A stretch of 8,889 nucleotides of DNA from Chrysiogenales bacterium (GTDB lineage: Bacteria > Acidobacteriota > Aminicenantia > UBA2199), in assembly GCA_004525465.1 (NCBI GenBank), contig SPCN01000080.1, positions 1-8,889 of the forward strand, given 5' to 3'. The position numbers and the translations under genes were made by a program. This document shows, one piece after another, positions 1-6,279 of this stretch (the stretch's first letter is position 1; each line of letters begins with the position of its first letter). The notes below the pieces were generated by a model. That model was not told where the DNA came from. It made no database searches and saw only the letters and a list, made by a program, of their open reading frames with translations.

Positions 1-134
1 ACCCACTGCAGCCGCCGGGATTCCTGTTCCTTCTGCACATTTTTTTCGGCAATGGTTTTCCACAAATACATGCCGGCCAGTGCGACCAGCAATCCCACGA
101 TAATATAAAAATATTTCTTGCTGCCTGGATTCAT
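1..134 (-). CDS. N-terminal fragment of a single-pass membrane protein, function unknown (runs off the left edge)
   Basis: The first 44 codons are visible and the frame is still open at the window edge. The start is ATG at 134-132, preceded by a strong Shine-Dalgarno AGGAGGG (146-140) with a short spacer; an ATG five bases further upstream is followed directly by TGA, so it cannot be the start. The peptide begins MNPGSKKYFYIIVGLLVALA, with a lysine pair and then one hydrophobic segment (about residues 8-25). A charged, helix-forming stretch rich in K, E, Q and R follows, beginning about residue 26. This looks like an uncleaved signal anchor leading into a coiled coil or soluble domain on the far side of the membrane. 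No family can be recognised from so little. It is transcribed divergently from the DUF5916 gene and has its own good sigma-70-type promoter at 201-229. Confidence 0.75.
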   Translation of the reverse strand, partial: MNPGSKKYFYIIVGLLVALAGMYLWKTIAEKNVQKEQESRRLQW

Positions 135-149
135 CACATCCCTCCTGTA

Positions 150-189
150 TGATTCATTCTATGATGGATCGAAAATGAAATCAATTTTC
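150..189 (-). promoter_or_regulatory. Overlapping inverted repeats in the leader of the leftward gene
   Basis: GAAAAT (171-176) and ATTTTC (184-189) form a perfect 6-bp inverted repeat with a 7-nt loop, lying just after the predicted start of transcription. A second, imperfect pair overlaps it: TGATTCATT (150-158) against AATGAAATCA (174-183), one base bulged. In RNA the two hairpins would exclude each other, and the second would lie 3 nt from the Shine-Dalgarno. They could be an operator or a weak leader switch, or chance in AT-rich DNA. Confidence 0.25.
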
Positions 190-200
190 CCACACAAGGT

Positions 201-229
201 ATTTTATGGGGAATTTGCCGGAATTGCAA
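201..229 (-). promoter_or_regulatory. Sigma-70-type promoter for the leftward membrane-protein gene
   Basis: Read on the minus strand, TTGCAA (229-224) and TAAAAT (206-201) are separated by exactly 17 bp, close to the -35/-10 consensus. The predicted transcription start is near 194, giving a leader of about 60 nt before the ATG at 134. This is a pattern match only, but spacing, position and orientation all agree. Confidence 0.55.
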
Positions 230-249
230 TAACGGGACGCAAGAAAAAT

Positions 250-267
250 CGGGAATGATATCTCCCG
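250..267. promoter_or_regulatory. Small inverted repeat upstream of the DUF5916 promoter
   Basis: CGGGA (250-254) and TCCCG (263-267) form a perfect 5-bp inverted repeat around an 8-base centre, ending 7 bp before the extended -10 element. Its place would suit a repressor or activator site. The arms are short, so chance is quite possible. Confidence 0.2.
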
Positions 268-273
268 CCATTG

Positions 274-282
274 TGATATGAT
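274..282 (+). promoter_or_regulatory. Extended -10 promoter placing transcription start at the DUF5916 start codon
   Basis: TGATATGAT contains a TGN extension directly in front of TATGAT (277-282), an extended -10 element. No recognisable -35 lies 16-18 bp upstream, which such promoters tolerate. With the usual 6-bp gap the first transcribed base would be about 289, the A of the ATG. The DUF5916 gene also lacks a Shine-Dalgarno, so a leaderless mRNA explains both facts. Confidence 0.5.
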
Positions 283-288
283 CTTTTC

Positions 289-2334
289 ATGAATCAATCT
301 CGATCGAACCGCCTCCTTGTCCTGCTCGTAATTGCTTTCCTCAATCTGTCGTCAGTGGTCCTGGCCGCTACTCAGGAGATAAGGCCGCTGGCAATCCAGG
401 AGCCGGTCGTCATCGACGGCCGCCTCGATGAACCTGTTTGGAGCCGGGCCGAGGCAGTGAGCGATTTCGTCCAGTTCAAGCCGGAACGCGGCCGGGCCGC
501 AGCCTTTTTCACCGAAGCTCGCGTATTGCTTGCCGCCGACCGGCTCATCATCGGCTTCCTGTGCCGGGACCCGGAGCCGGAGCGGATCACGGCGCGCCTG
601 ACCCGACGCGACAGCGATCTGAGCGAGGATGACTGCGTTGGTTTCGGTTTGGACACCTTTTTTGACCGGCGCACGGCCTATTATTTTTTTACCAACCCCC
701 TGGGCACGCAGGAGGACGGCCGCCTTTCCGAAAACGGCCGCACCGGGGACGACACCTGGGACGGTGAATGGCATTCAGCGGCGGTCCGTACCGCGGAAGG
801 ATGGACGGCCGAGATCGAGATCCCGCTAGCCACTATCAAGTTCGACCCCAAAAAGGGAGCCTCGTGGGGGATCGGCTTGGCGCGCTCCGTCCCGCGCCTC
901 ATGGAGATGGACACCTGGCCGGGTCCCACCGACGCCTTCGGCATGGTATCGCAGTTCGGAGTGCTCGACGGACTCGACCTGCAAGCGGCGAAAAAAAAAC
1001 TGGAGCTGGTTCCGCACTTGGTCGGTCGCCTGCAGCGTGACGAAAAGGCGTCCCTCGAAGCCGGTGTCGACCTGCGCTGGGCGCTCAGCCAGGATATTTC
1101 AGCCAACCTGACCGTCAATCCCGACTTCGCTACCATCGAGGCCGACCAGGAGCAGATCAACCTCACTCGCTTCGAACTCAGCCTGCCCGAAAAACGCAAT
1201 TTCTTCCTTGAAGGATCCGAGATCTACAGCCAGCGCATCCAGCTCTTTTATTCCCGGCGCGTGGCCGACATCTGGGGCGGGGCGAAGCTGTACGGCAAGA
1301 AAGGCGGAACCGAATTCGCCGCTTTGGCCATGCTGGGCAAGGCCGACAGCGAGCTGGGCCAGCCGCAGGCCGCTTTCGCAGTCGGCCGCCTGCGCCAAGA
1401 CATTTTTCATTCGTCGACTATCGGCTTCCTGACCGCAAACCGGCTCGCCGACGGCAGAAACAGCGGCAGCAGCGGCTTTGATCTCGTCCATTTTTTCAGC
1501 GACAAAGTGAACGTCACCGGCCAATTCGCCGTTTCCTACGGTGAATACGACCATTCCAACTTGGCATTGTTCATCCGCCCCAGCTACGATAGCGCTACGG
1601 CTCATTTCCACTTGCGCTACACGCAGTTGGGCAAATATTTCGCCGACAACGCCAATGCCGTCGGCTTCGTCAGCGATGACGACCGCCGCGAGCTCGACTC
1701 GGCCCTGGAAAAAACCTGGTGGCTGAAAAAGGGATTCCTGGAGCGCGTCGGCTACAGTTCCAATTACAACGTCTACTGGAGCAGCGGCGGCAACCTGCGA
1801 TCCTGGCAGGTGGACCAGTGGCTGGAGTGCGATCTGCGCAACCGCTTTTCCTTGGAAATGTCGCACAGCGAAGAATTCAAGCTTTATGAGAAAGAATTCC
1901 GCAATCGTGAGAGTAGTGTGGAGATTGGCTACAACACACGCGAATGGCAGATGGCCTCGCTGTCCTATTCCTTCGGGAAGTCCTTCGATTCCCGTTTCCA
2001 ACTGTGGGAGGCGGGGATCAACCGCAAACTGGGGGACAAGCTGTCGCTGGAATACGGTCTCAACCGTCTCATCCTCGACCCCGACCCGGATCGGGAGACC
2101 ACCTGGATCCATGTCCTGCGCCTGGATTATTTCTTCAACAAGGATTTGTTCCTCAAGCTATTTTTCCAGATCAATTCGGCGCTTGAGAAAAAAAACATCC
2201 AGTTGGTCTTTGTCTGGCGCTTCCAGCCGCCTTTCGGCATGTTGCAACTGGCCTACCAACAGGGAGCGCTCCGTTTCGGCGATCGCGGCGATACCCGGCC
2301 GGCACTTTACTTGAAGTGGGCCCTGGTGATCTAG
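289..2334 (+). CDS. DUF5916 outer-membrane protein with N-terminal CBM9-like domain
   Basis: A predicted outer-membrane protein of 681 residues. Residues 1-26 are a signal peptide (basic SRSNR, hydrophobic core, cleavage near VVLA/A). Residues about 31-225 are the beta-sandwich related to carbohydrate-binding family 9, with the typical IDGRLDEPVW (42-51), the FGLDTFFDRR region (119-128) and the AEIEIPL strand (174-180). From about 237 the DUF5916 barrel follows, marked by NPDFATIEADQEQINLTRF (277-295) and LPEKRNFFLEG (299-309), then alternating aromatic strands to the end. The family is often near 700-850 residues, so this is a compact member. Its substrate is unknown; binding or passage of a glycan or other ligand is only inferred from the CBM9-like part. 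The ATG at 289 is the first possible start because an in-frame TGA lies at 274. There is no Shine-Dalgarno. The last residue is isoleucine, not the F or W often found at barrel C-termini. Confidence 0.9.
   Translation: MNQSRSNRLLVLLVIAFLNLSSVVLAATQEIRPLAIQEPVVIDGRLDEPVWSRAEAVSDFVQFKPERGRAAAFFTEARVLLAADRLIIGFLCRDPEPERITARLTRRDSDLSEDDCVGFGLDTFFDRRTAYYFFTNPLGTQEDGRLSENGRTGDDTWDGEWHSAAVRTAEGWTAEIEIPLATIKFDPKKGASWGIGLARSVPRLMEMDTWPGPTDAFGMVSQFGVLDGLDLQAAKKKLELVPHLVGRLQRDEKASLEAGVDLRWALSQDISANLTVNPDFATIEADQEQINLTRFELSLPEKRNFFLEGSEIYSQRIQLFYSRRVADIWGGAKLYGKKGGTEFAALAMLGKADSELGQPQAAFAVGRLRQDIFHSSTIGFLTANRLADGRNSGSSGFDLVHFFSDKVNVTGQFAVSYGEYDHSNLALFIRPSYDSATAHFHLRYTQLGKYFADNANAVGFVSDDDRRELDSALEKTWWLKKGFLERVGYSSNYNVYWSSGGNLRSWQVDQWLECDLRNRFSLEMSHSEEFKLYEKEFRNRESSVEIGYNTREWQMASLSYSFGKSFDSRFQLWEAGINRKLGDKLSLEYGLNRLILDPDPDRETTWIHVLRLDYFFNKDLFLKLFFQINSALEKKNIQLVFVWRFQPPFGMLQLAYQQGALRFGDRGDTRPALYLKWALVI
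991..999 (+). repeat. A9 homopolymer inside the DUF5916 gene
   Basis: Nine consecutive A encode three lysines (residues 235-237), at the junction between the CBM9-like domain and the barrel. An A8 run lies at 2188-2195 in the same gene. Such runs are known sites of polymerase slippage; nothing here shows that slippage occurs. Confidence 0.6.
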
Positions 2335-2379
2335 GGTAAATCCGGGAGCGCCCCTGCCCTCACTCCGATCTCCTCTCCC
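2335..2379. other. Short convergent gap between the DUF5916 gene and the operon end
   Basis: Forty-five bases separate the two converging stop codons. No stem followed by a T-run is present on either strand. The minus strand is strikingly purine-rich with several runs of two to four G (complements of 2377-2380, 2372-2373, 2365-2366, 2357-2359 and 2351-2354), placed directly after the small gene's stop. Confidence 0.5.
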
Positions 2380-2547
2380 CTACTTTTCCGCGCCGATCTC
2401 TTTTTCGTCGGGGTCCTGGCGCCGACGCAGCTTCGAGTGGAAGGCCCCGGCAAAGGGGACCAGGAGAAAGAGGCCGATGAGAAAGAAATTCTTCAGCCGC
2501 GACAGCATTTTTTTCAGCGCTGCCTTGGCAGGGATTGGGCGGTCCAT
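2380..2547 (-). CDS. Small 55-residue membrane or exported protein, last gene of the operon
   Basis: A short gene of 55 codons starting with ATG at 2547, two bases after the TAG of the sensor gene (2552-2550), and ending with TAG at 2382-2380. The tight junction and the lack of a strong Shine-Dalgarno of its own suggest translational coupling to the sensor. The product begins MDRPIPAKAALKKMLSRLKN, a basic segment, continues with one hydrophobic stretch (about residues 21-36, NFFLIGLFLLVPFAGAF), and ends in a very charged tail (KLRRRQ, then acidic). It could be a single-pass membrane protein. The A33-G34-A35 sequence after the hydrophobic core also fits a signal-peptidase site, which would release a 20-residue peptide. 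An internal ATG at 2508 is a possible later start but has no ribosome site. No family is recognised. It is supported by orientation, packing and composition only. Confidence 0.6.
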   Translation of the reverse strand: MDRPIPAKAALKKMLSRLKNFFLIGLFLLVPFAGAFHSKLRRRQDPDEKEIGAEK

Positions 2548-2549
2548 TA

Positions 2550-5432
2550 CTACTCGGCTACGGAGAAATCGTGTTTGAGCCTGGATTGGAATGAATTGAT
2601 TTCCGAGAAGATCGTTTTGAGCGTGGCAATTTCGCTGCCGGCCAGTTCATCCAGGACGATGGAATGACTCAGCGGTTTTTGGGCTTGCAGCGAGCGCACC
2701 TGGCCGCGGAATTGCAGGCAGATGAGAAAATCAAAGGCGTAATCGAGGTCCTGAAAGAATGAGGCGGAGAACACGTCCTGTTCATGAAGGCGGCGCAGGC
2801 GCAGCCCCGTGTTCACTTCCTCGACACCGTGCGCCATGGCATAGAGGCGGACAAGGTTGACGATGACGCGCAATGGGTTCTTGATATTGACGCTGCGCTG
2901 ATGCGCTTTGGATGCATCGGTCAGGATCTTGCCGAAAAGACCCAGGGGAATCTTGTACTGGAGGCATTGCCTGGCCAGGTGGCTGAAAAAGGCCGGGTTT
3001 TCTCCTAAAGTGAGGCGGATGTGTTCTTGCAGTTGGCGGAGCGGTTCGGCATCTCCGTAGACGAGGCGCCGGTCGAAAAAAGTTGTGGACTCCAGAAGGT
3101 TTTGCGGATCGGGCTTGAGGATCCAATCGTTGAAGTGGTGCAGCCAGCTCGACAGGGGCTGGTTCCAGCGGGGATTGCGGGCCATGACCTGACCGGGACA
3201 GAGGGCATAACCGGTTTGGGCCAGCATGAGGTTCATCCTGGCAGCAAATTCCAGGAAATAGCGCCGGCACGATTCTGCCTGCCCGGCCGGGGGATCCAGG
3301 TAAACCAGGGCGTTGTCCTGGTCGGTGAACAAGGTCGATTCCGACCGGCCCTCGCTGCCCAGAACGAATAAAGCGAACGGGACGGGTGGCGGCCCAAGTT
3401 CACGCTCGGCGATCGCGGCGATAGCCTCGGCGGTTTGATCGGCGCTGGCCGTGGTCAAGCCGGTAAGCCATTCGCTGCGGGCATGGCTGCGAACAAAGAC
3501 ATCCAGCAATTCGGGCAATTTCAGGAACTGGGTCCGCAAATCAGCGAGAAGCGGCGATCCTTGCCCCTCTGCCGGGGCCTGCGGCCGGGGCTGAAAGAGC
3601 GAGCAATCGAAATCACTGCGGCCAATCAGGCCACGGACTTTCCCGGCGGCGTCAAGAACCACCAAGTGTCCGATCCCGGCCCGCTTCATTTCGATCCAGG
3701 CCCAGGCCAGGGGCAGGATCTCGCTGCCTGTTTTCAAGGGAGAGCTCATGATGGCGGCTACAGGAAGTTGCGGATCGATGCCGCCGCCGACGACCCGCCG
3801 GCGCAAGTCGCCGTCGGTCACAATACCGATAGGCTCCCCCGCCCCGGAACGGACCAACAGGGCATCAATACGATGCAGTGACATCAGTTCGGCCGCGTTT
3901 TGGATAGATGCGTCTGCAGGACAAACCACGGCCTCCCGCATTACCTGGGCCACGGGTTGCTGCAACAGCAGCAGGACGGATTGCATATCGGAAAACAATT
4001 CCAACCGCGCCTGCTGGCGGTTTATTTGCTCGGAAACATCCTCCAGGATGCCGTCGGTGCGGGAGACGGCTCCCTGTTCGTCACGCTGGACCCTTGCCGA
4101 TACCAGGATGGAGCGCAGCGAACCTTCCCGGGTCCTGACCTGCAGCGGCAAGCGGGAGACCGCCCCGCGGCTGTCGAGTTGGCGCAGCAGGTTGCTCCAT
4201 TCGCCGCGATCGGGCACCAGATCCACGATGTTTTTTTCCAGCAATTCGGCCCGGTCGCTGTAACCCAAAATCGACAGGGCCGCGGTGTTGATGTCCAGAA
4301 AACGCCCCTTTTTCCCAGGAGCGGCCTGAAAAAACCCGATATCCCAAATGTCGGCCAGCTCGCGGCCGGGTGCGCCGGAGCGCTCATCCTGCCGCCCCAG
4401 TTCCTTGATTATGACAATATATCCCCGCTTGTCGGACAAAACGATCTTGGAGATGGAAAGCATCACATCGGTCGCCTGATTCCCGGCAGGAAGCAAATGA
4501 GTTTCCAGGCGCAAAAAAGTTGCCGTGCCCCGGCTGAAATCGCCGATGGCCTGGATGTCGTCCCGGCGGTCGGCGGCGATGATTTCCCGGAAATCATCGC
4601 TGATCGCTCGTTGGTTGATGCCAGGCAGGATCTCCACCAGTTTCTTATTGGCATAAATGGTGGCGCCCTCCAGGATCATCCAGGTCCCTTCGGTCGAGGC
4701 CTCGACCAGGGCCTTGTATTTTTCCCGTGATTCCAGCAAATCGTGCTCGGCCGCGGTCCGTTTCATTTCCGCCTTCAGGTTCTGGCGGACGATAAAGGCG
4801 AGAAGCAGAGCCATGACCGCCGAGATCAAAAGCAGGACCAGCAGCAGGCGCTTTTTAATCCCGGCGATCTCCTCGCGGATATCCTCGATATAGATGCCGG
4901 TGCCGATGATCCAGCCCCAGGGCTTGAACTCGCGGACGTAGGAAATTTTGGGGACGATGCGGCTGGGATCGTCCATCCACTGCCACATGTAATCGACATA
5001 GCCGGCGCCGCTCTTTTCGACCACCCGCACCATTTCCATAAAGAGCAGCTTGCCCTGGGGATCACGAAAACCGCTGAGATCGGTACCGTTCAGGTCGGGA
5101 CGGTAGGGATGCTGGATCATGCGCGGCTGCAGATCGGTGATCCAGCAATAATCCTTGTTGCCGGTGCCGTAGCGGATATTGCGGATCTGCAGGATGGCGG
5201 CGGCCTTGGCGGCGGCTTCGCTCATTTTCCCGGCCAGCGCCTGGCACCGGAAGGTATCGGCAATGCTGACCCCCGAGCTGATCAATTCCCGGATCATCGC
5301 CTTTTTCTGGTTCAGCATGTTCTGCTCGAAGTAGGGAATGATGAAGCGGAAGATCAGCAGCATGAACAAGCCAATGGTCAAGAGCGTGGGCAGGACGGTG
5401 GTCAGAAAAAATCGTTTGATGTTGAACCGCAA
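2550..5432 (-). CDS. Transmembrane sensor with Cache, PAS-PAS, CBS pair and DUF294 nucleotidyltransferase output
   Basis: A 960-residue inner-membrane signalling protein. In order: membrane segment 1 (about 8-33); periplasmic single-Cache domain (about 36-190), with the family signature from GNKDYCWITD (91-100) through HPYRPDLNGTDLSG (108-121) to PKISYVREFKPWGWIIGTGI (161-180); membrane segment 2 (about 195-215); PAS 1 (about 238-346); PAS 2 (about 362-470); a CBS pair (about 493-610, with VTDGDLRRRV and GLIGRSDF); DUF294 (about 640-800) with the nucleotidyltransferase motif GSEGRSE...LFTDQDNA (G692, S693, D704, D706); and DUF294_C (about 820-955) with NIKNPLRVIVNLVRLYAM (849-866). Cache domains of this type often bind small carboxylates; CBS pairs bind adenine nucleotides. 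DUF294 resembles the GlnD/GlnE protein nucleotidyltransferase fold, and its metal-binding residues look intact. No kinase or cyclase domain is present. The start is TTG, fixed by GGAGG five bases upstream and an in-frame stop at 5450. Its target is unknown. Confidence 0.92.
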   Translation of the reverse strand: MRFNIKRFFLTTVLPTLLTIGLFMLLIFRFIIPYFEQNMLNQKKAMIRELISSGVSIADTFRCQALAGKMSEAAAKAAAILQIRNIRYGTGNKDYCWITDLQPRMIQHPYRPDLNGTDLSGFRDPQGKLLFMEMVRVVEKSGAGYVDYMWQWMDDPSRIVPKISYVREFKPWGWIIGTGIYIEDIREEIAGIKKRLLLVLLLISAVMALLLAFIVRQNLKAEMKRTAAEHDLLESREKYKALVEASTEGTWMILEGATIYANKKLVEILPGINQRAISDDFREIIAADRRDDIQAIGDFSRGTATFLRLETHLLPAGNQATDVMLSISKIVLSDKRGYIVIIKELGRQDERSGAPGRELADIWDIGFFQAAPGKKGRFLDINTAALSILGYSDRAELLEKNIVDLVPDRGEWSNLLRQLDSRGAVSRLPLQVRTREGSLRSILVSARVQRDEQGAVSRTDGILEDVSEQINRQQARLELFSDMQSVLLLLQQPVAQVMREAVVCPADASIQNAAELMSLHRIDALLVRSGAGEPIGIVTDGDLRRRVVGGGIDPQLPVAAIMSSPLKTGSEILPLAWAWIEMKRAGIGHLVVLDAAGKVRGLIGRSDFDCSLFQPRPQAPAEGQGSPLLADLRTQFLKLPELLDVFVRSHARSEWLTGLTTASADQTAEAIAAIAERELGPPPVPFALFVLGSEGRSESTLFTDQDNALVYLDPPAGQAESCRRYFLEFAARMNLMLAQTGYALCPGQVMARNPRWNQPLSSWLHHFNDWILKPDPQNLLESTTFFDRRLVYGDAEPLRQLQEHIRLTLGENPAFFSHLARQCLQYKIPLGLFGKILTDASKAHQRSVNIKNPLRVIVNLVRLYAMAHGVEEVNTGLRLRRLHEQDVFSASFFQDLDYAFDFLICLQFRGQVRSLQAQKPLSHSIVLDELAGSEIATLKTIFSEINSFQSRLKHDFSVAE

Positions 5433-5437
5433 TTTTT

Positions 5438-5442
5438 CCTCC
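5438..5442 (-). promoter_or_regulatory. Ribosome binding site fixing the TTG start of the sensor gene
   Basis: On the minus strand GGAGG (5442-5438) is followed by five A and then TTG (5432-5430). The frame upstream meets TAG at 5450-5448 with no other start codon between, and the next in-frame ATG (codon 24) would remove most of the first membrane segment. TTG is therefore the start. The upstream gene's stop lies only 15 nt before it. Confidence 0.8.
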
Positions 5443-5447
5443 GCTTT

Positions 5448-6227
5448 CTAGCGGAAGCAGCCGACCCGATACCGGCTCGATTTCAGCGCGACCGCTTCCA
5501 TGGTCATGCCGGCAGTGTCCCAAACCAAAAAGCCGTTCTTGCTGGAGGAACTGGCCGTGCATGGACATACATATTGTAGCAAATCGGAAGAAATCCGGTA
5601 AGTCCGAAAACGCAAAAAGTCAAATCGCTGCCGGTCGGCGATACCGATGCCGTTGGGGTGCAGGTGGCCGGAGATTCCCAGCCGGCACCCCTGTTTCTTG
5701 AGCAACAGGAAGTGGCGTTGGAAATCCCAGTGGTTTTTTGGGCGCCAGGTCAGGGAACCGCTAAAGTCGGGAAACACGGCGTGCGAGAACATAACGCGCA
5801 TACCGGCGAGTTCCACTTCCAGGGAAAGAGGCAGAGAATGCAGATAATCCCGGTCCTTCCCGGTCAGGAGCGACGACAGTTCCTGTTTTTCGAACAACCA
5901 GACCTGCTGCCGGCCCAGACGCTTTCGCTCCTGAAAATCAAGCTGGTACCAGTTTTCGGGAAAGGAGAAACAGCCATTGACATCGGGGAGCTTGCGGATA
6001 GCGAACAGGTCGTGGTTGCCGGCGACTACCCAGCGGCAGTTTTTGCGCACCAGGTCGAGACAATATGAGGCGTTGCGGGTCGACAAGTACCGGTAAAGAA
6101 GGATATCGAAGCCCACGATATCACCCAGACAGGCGATTTCGCTGACCCCGCACTTTTCCATCGCACTCAGGACTTTGCGGAGCCTTTCCCCATCCTCGTG
6201 GATATCGCTGAGAATCCCTATTTTCAT
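5448..6227 (-). CDS. Calcineurin-like metallophosphoesterase
   Basis: A 259-residue cytoplasmic enzyme of the calcineurin-like superfamily, with no signal peptide or membrane segment. All metal-site motifs are in order: SDIH (D8, H10), LGDIVGF (D36), GNHD (N71, H72), FSHA (H149) and GHLH (H188, H190). These ligate a two-metal centre that hydrolyses phosphoesters; family members act on cyclic nucleotides, dinucleoside polyphosphates, phosphoproteins or other phosphodiesters, and the sequence does not settle which. A longer stretch between GNHD and FSHA (about 74-145) probably forms a cap over the active site. The start is ATG at 6227 with only a weak ribosome site (GGA five bases before). It sits between the porin and the DUF294 sensor, 15 nt from the latter, so it may hydrolyse a nucleotide or reverse a modification made by that protein; this link is inferred from position alone. 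Confidence 0.88.
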   Translation of the reverse strand: MKIGILSDIHEDGERLRKVLSAMEKCGVSEIACLGDIVGFDILLYRYLSTRNASYCLDLVRKNCRWVVAGNHDLFAIRKLPDVNGCFSFPENWYQLDFQERKRLGRQQVWLFEKQELSSLLTGKDRDYLHSLPLSLEVELAGMRVMFSHAVFPDFSGSLTWRPKNHWDFQRHFLLLKKQGCRLGISGHLHPNGIGIADRQRFDFLRFRTYRISSDLLQYVCPCTASSSSKNGFLVWDTAGMTMEAVALKSSRYRVGCFR

Positions 6228-6241
6228 CCCGGTCCGCCTGC

Positions 6242-6266
6242 CAGTGCCCCGCGAAATCCGGCACTG
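6242..6266 (-). promoter_or_regulatory. Intercistronic hairpin between porin and phosphoesterase genes
   Basis: CAGTGCC (6242-6248) and GGCACTG (6260-6266) form a perfect 7-bp inverted repeat with an 11-nt loop, filling half of the only sizeable gap inside the operon (6228-6279). No U-run follows in the direction of transcription, so it is not a classical terminator. It could stabilise the upstream transporter/porin mRNA or lower expression of the enzymes downstream. Confidence 0.4.
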
Positions 6267-6279
6267 CCTTTCATCAAAC

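Noticed and set aside
1099..2112. A 337-codon minus-strand frame inside the DUF5916 gene
   Set aside because: Antisense shadow of a GC-rich gene; no recognisable motifs, while the plus strand carries the diagnostic DUF5916 signatures throughout this interval.
2406..2427. Inverted repeat CGTCGG/CCGACG considered as a terminator
   Set aside because: It lies inside the coding part of the small gene, has a 10-nt loop and no T-run on the downstream side in either direction.
2506..2508. Internal ATG (codon 14) as the start of the small 55-residue gene
   Set aside because: No ribosome site precedes it, whereas the ATG at 2547 sits two bases after the sensor stop codon, where coupled initiation is expected.
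2437..2667. A 76-codon plus-strand frame across the end of the sensor gene
   Set aside because: It is antisense to both the small gene and the DUF294_C end, with no ribosome site or family resemblance.
3900..5579. Long plus-strand frames (276 and 278 codons) over the sensor gene
   Set aside because: They lie opposite well-recognised PAS and Cache coding sequence, have no domain signatures, and their compositions (rich in G, Q, D, H) are typical of reverse-complement reading.
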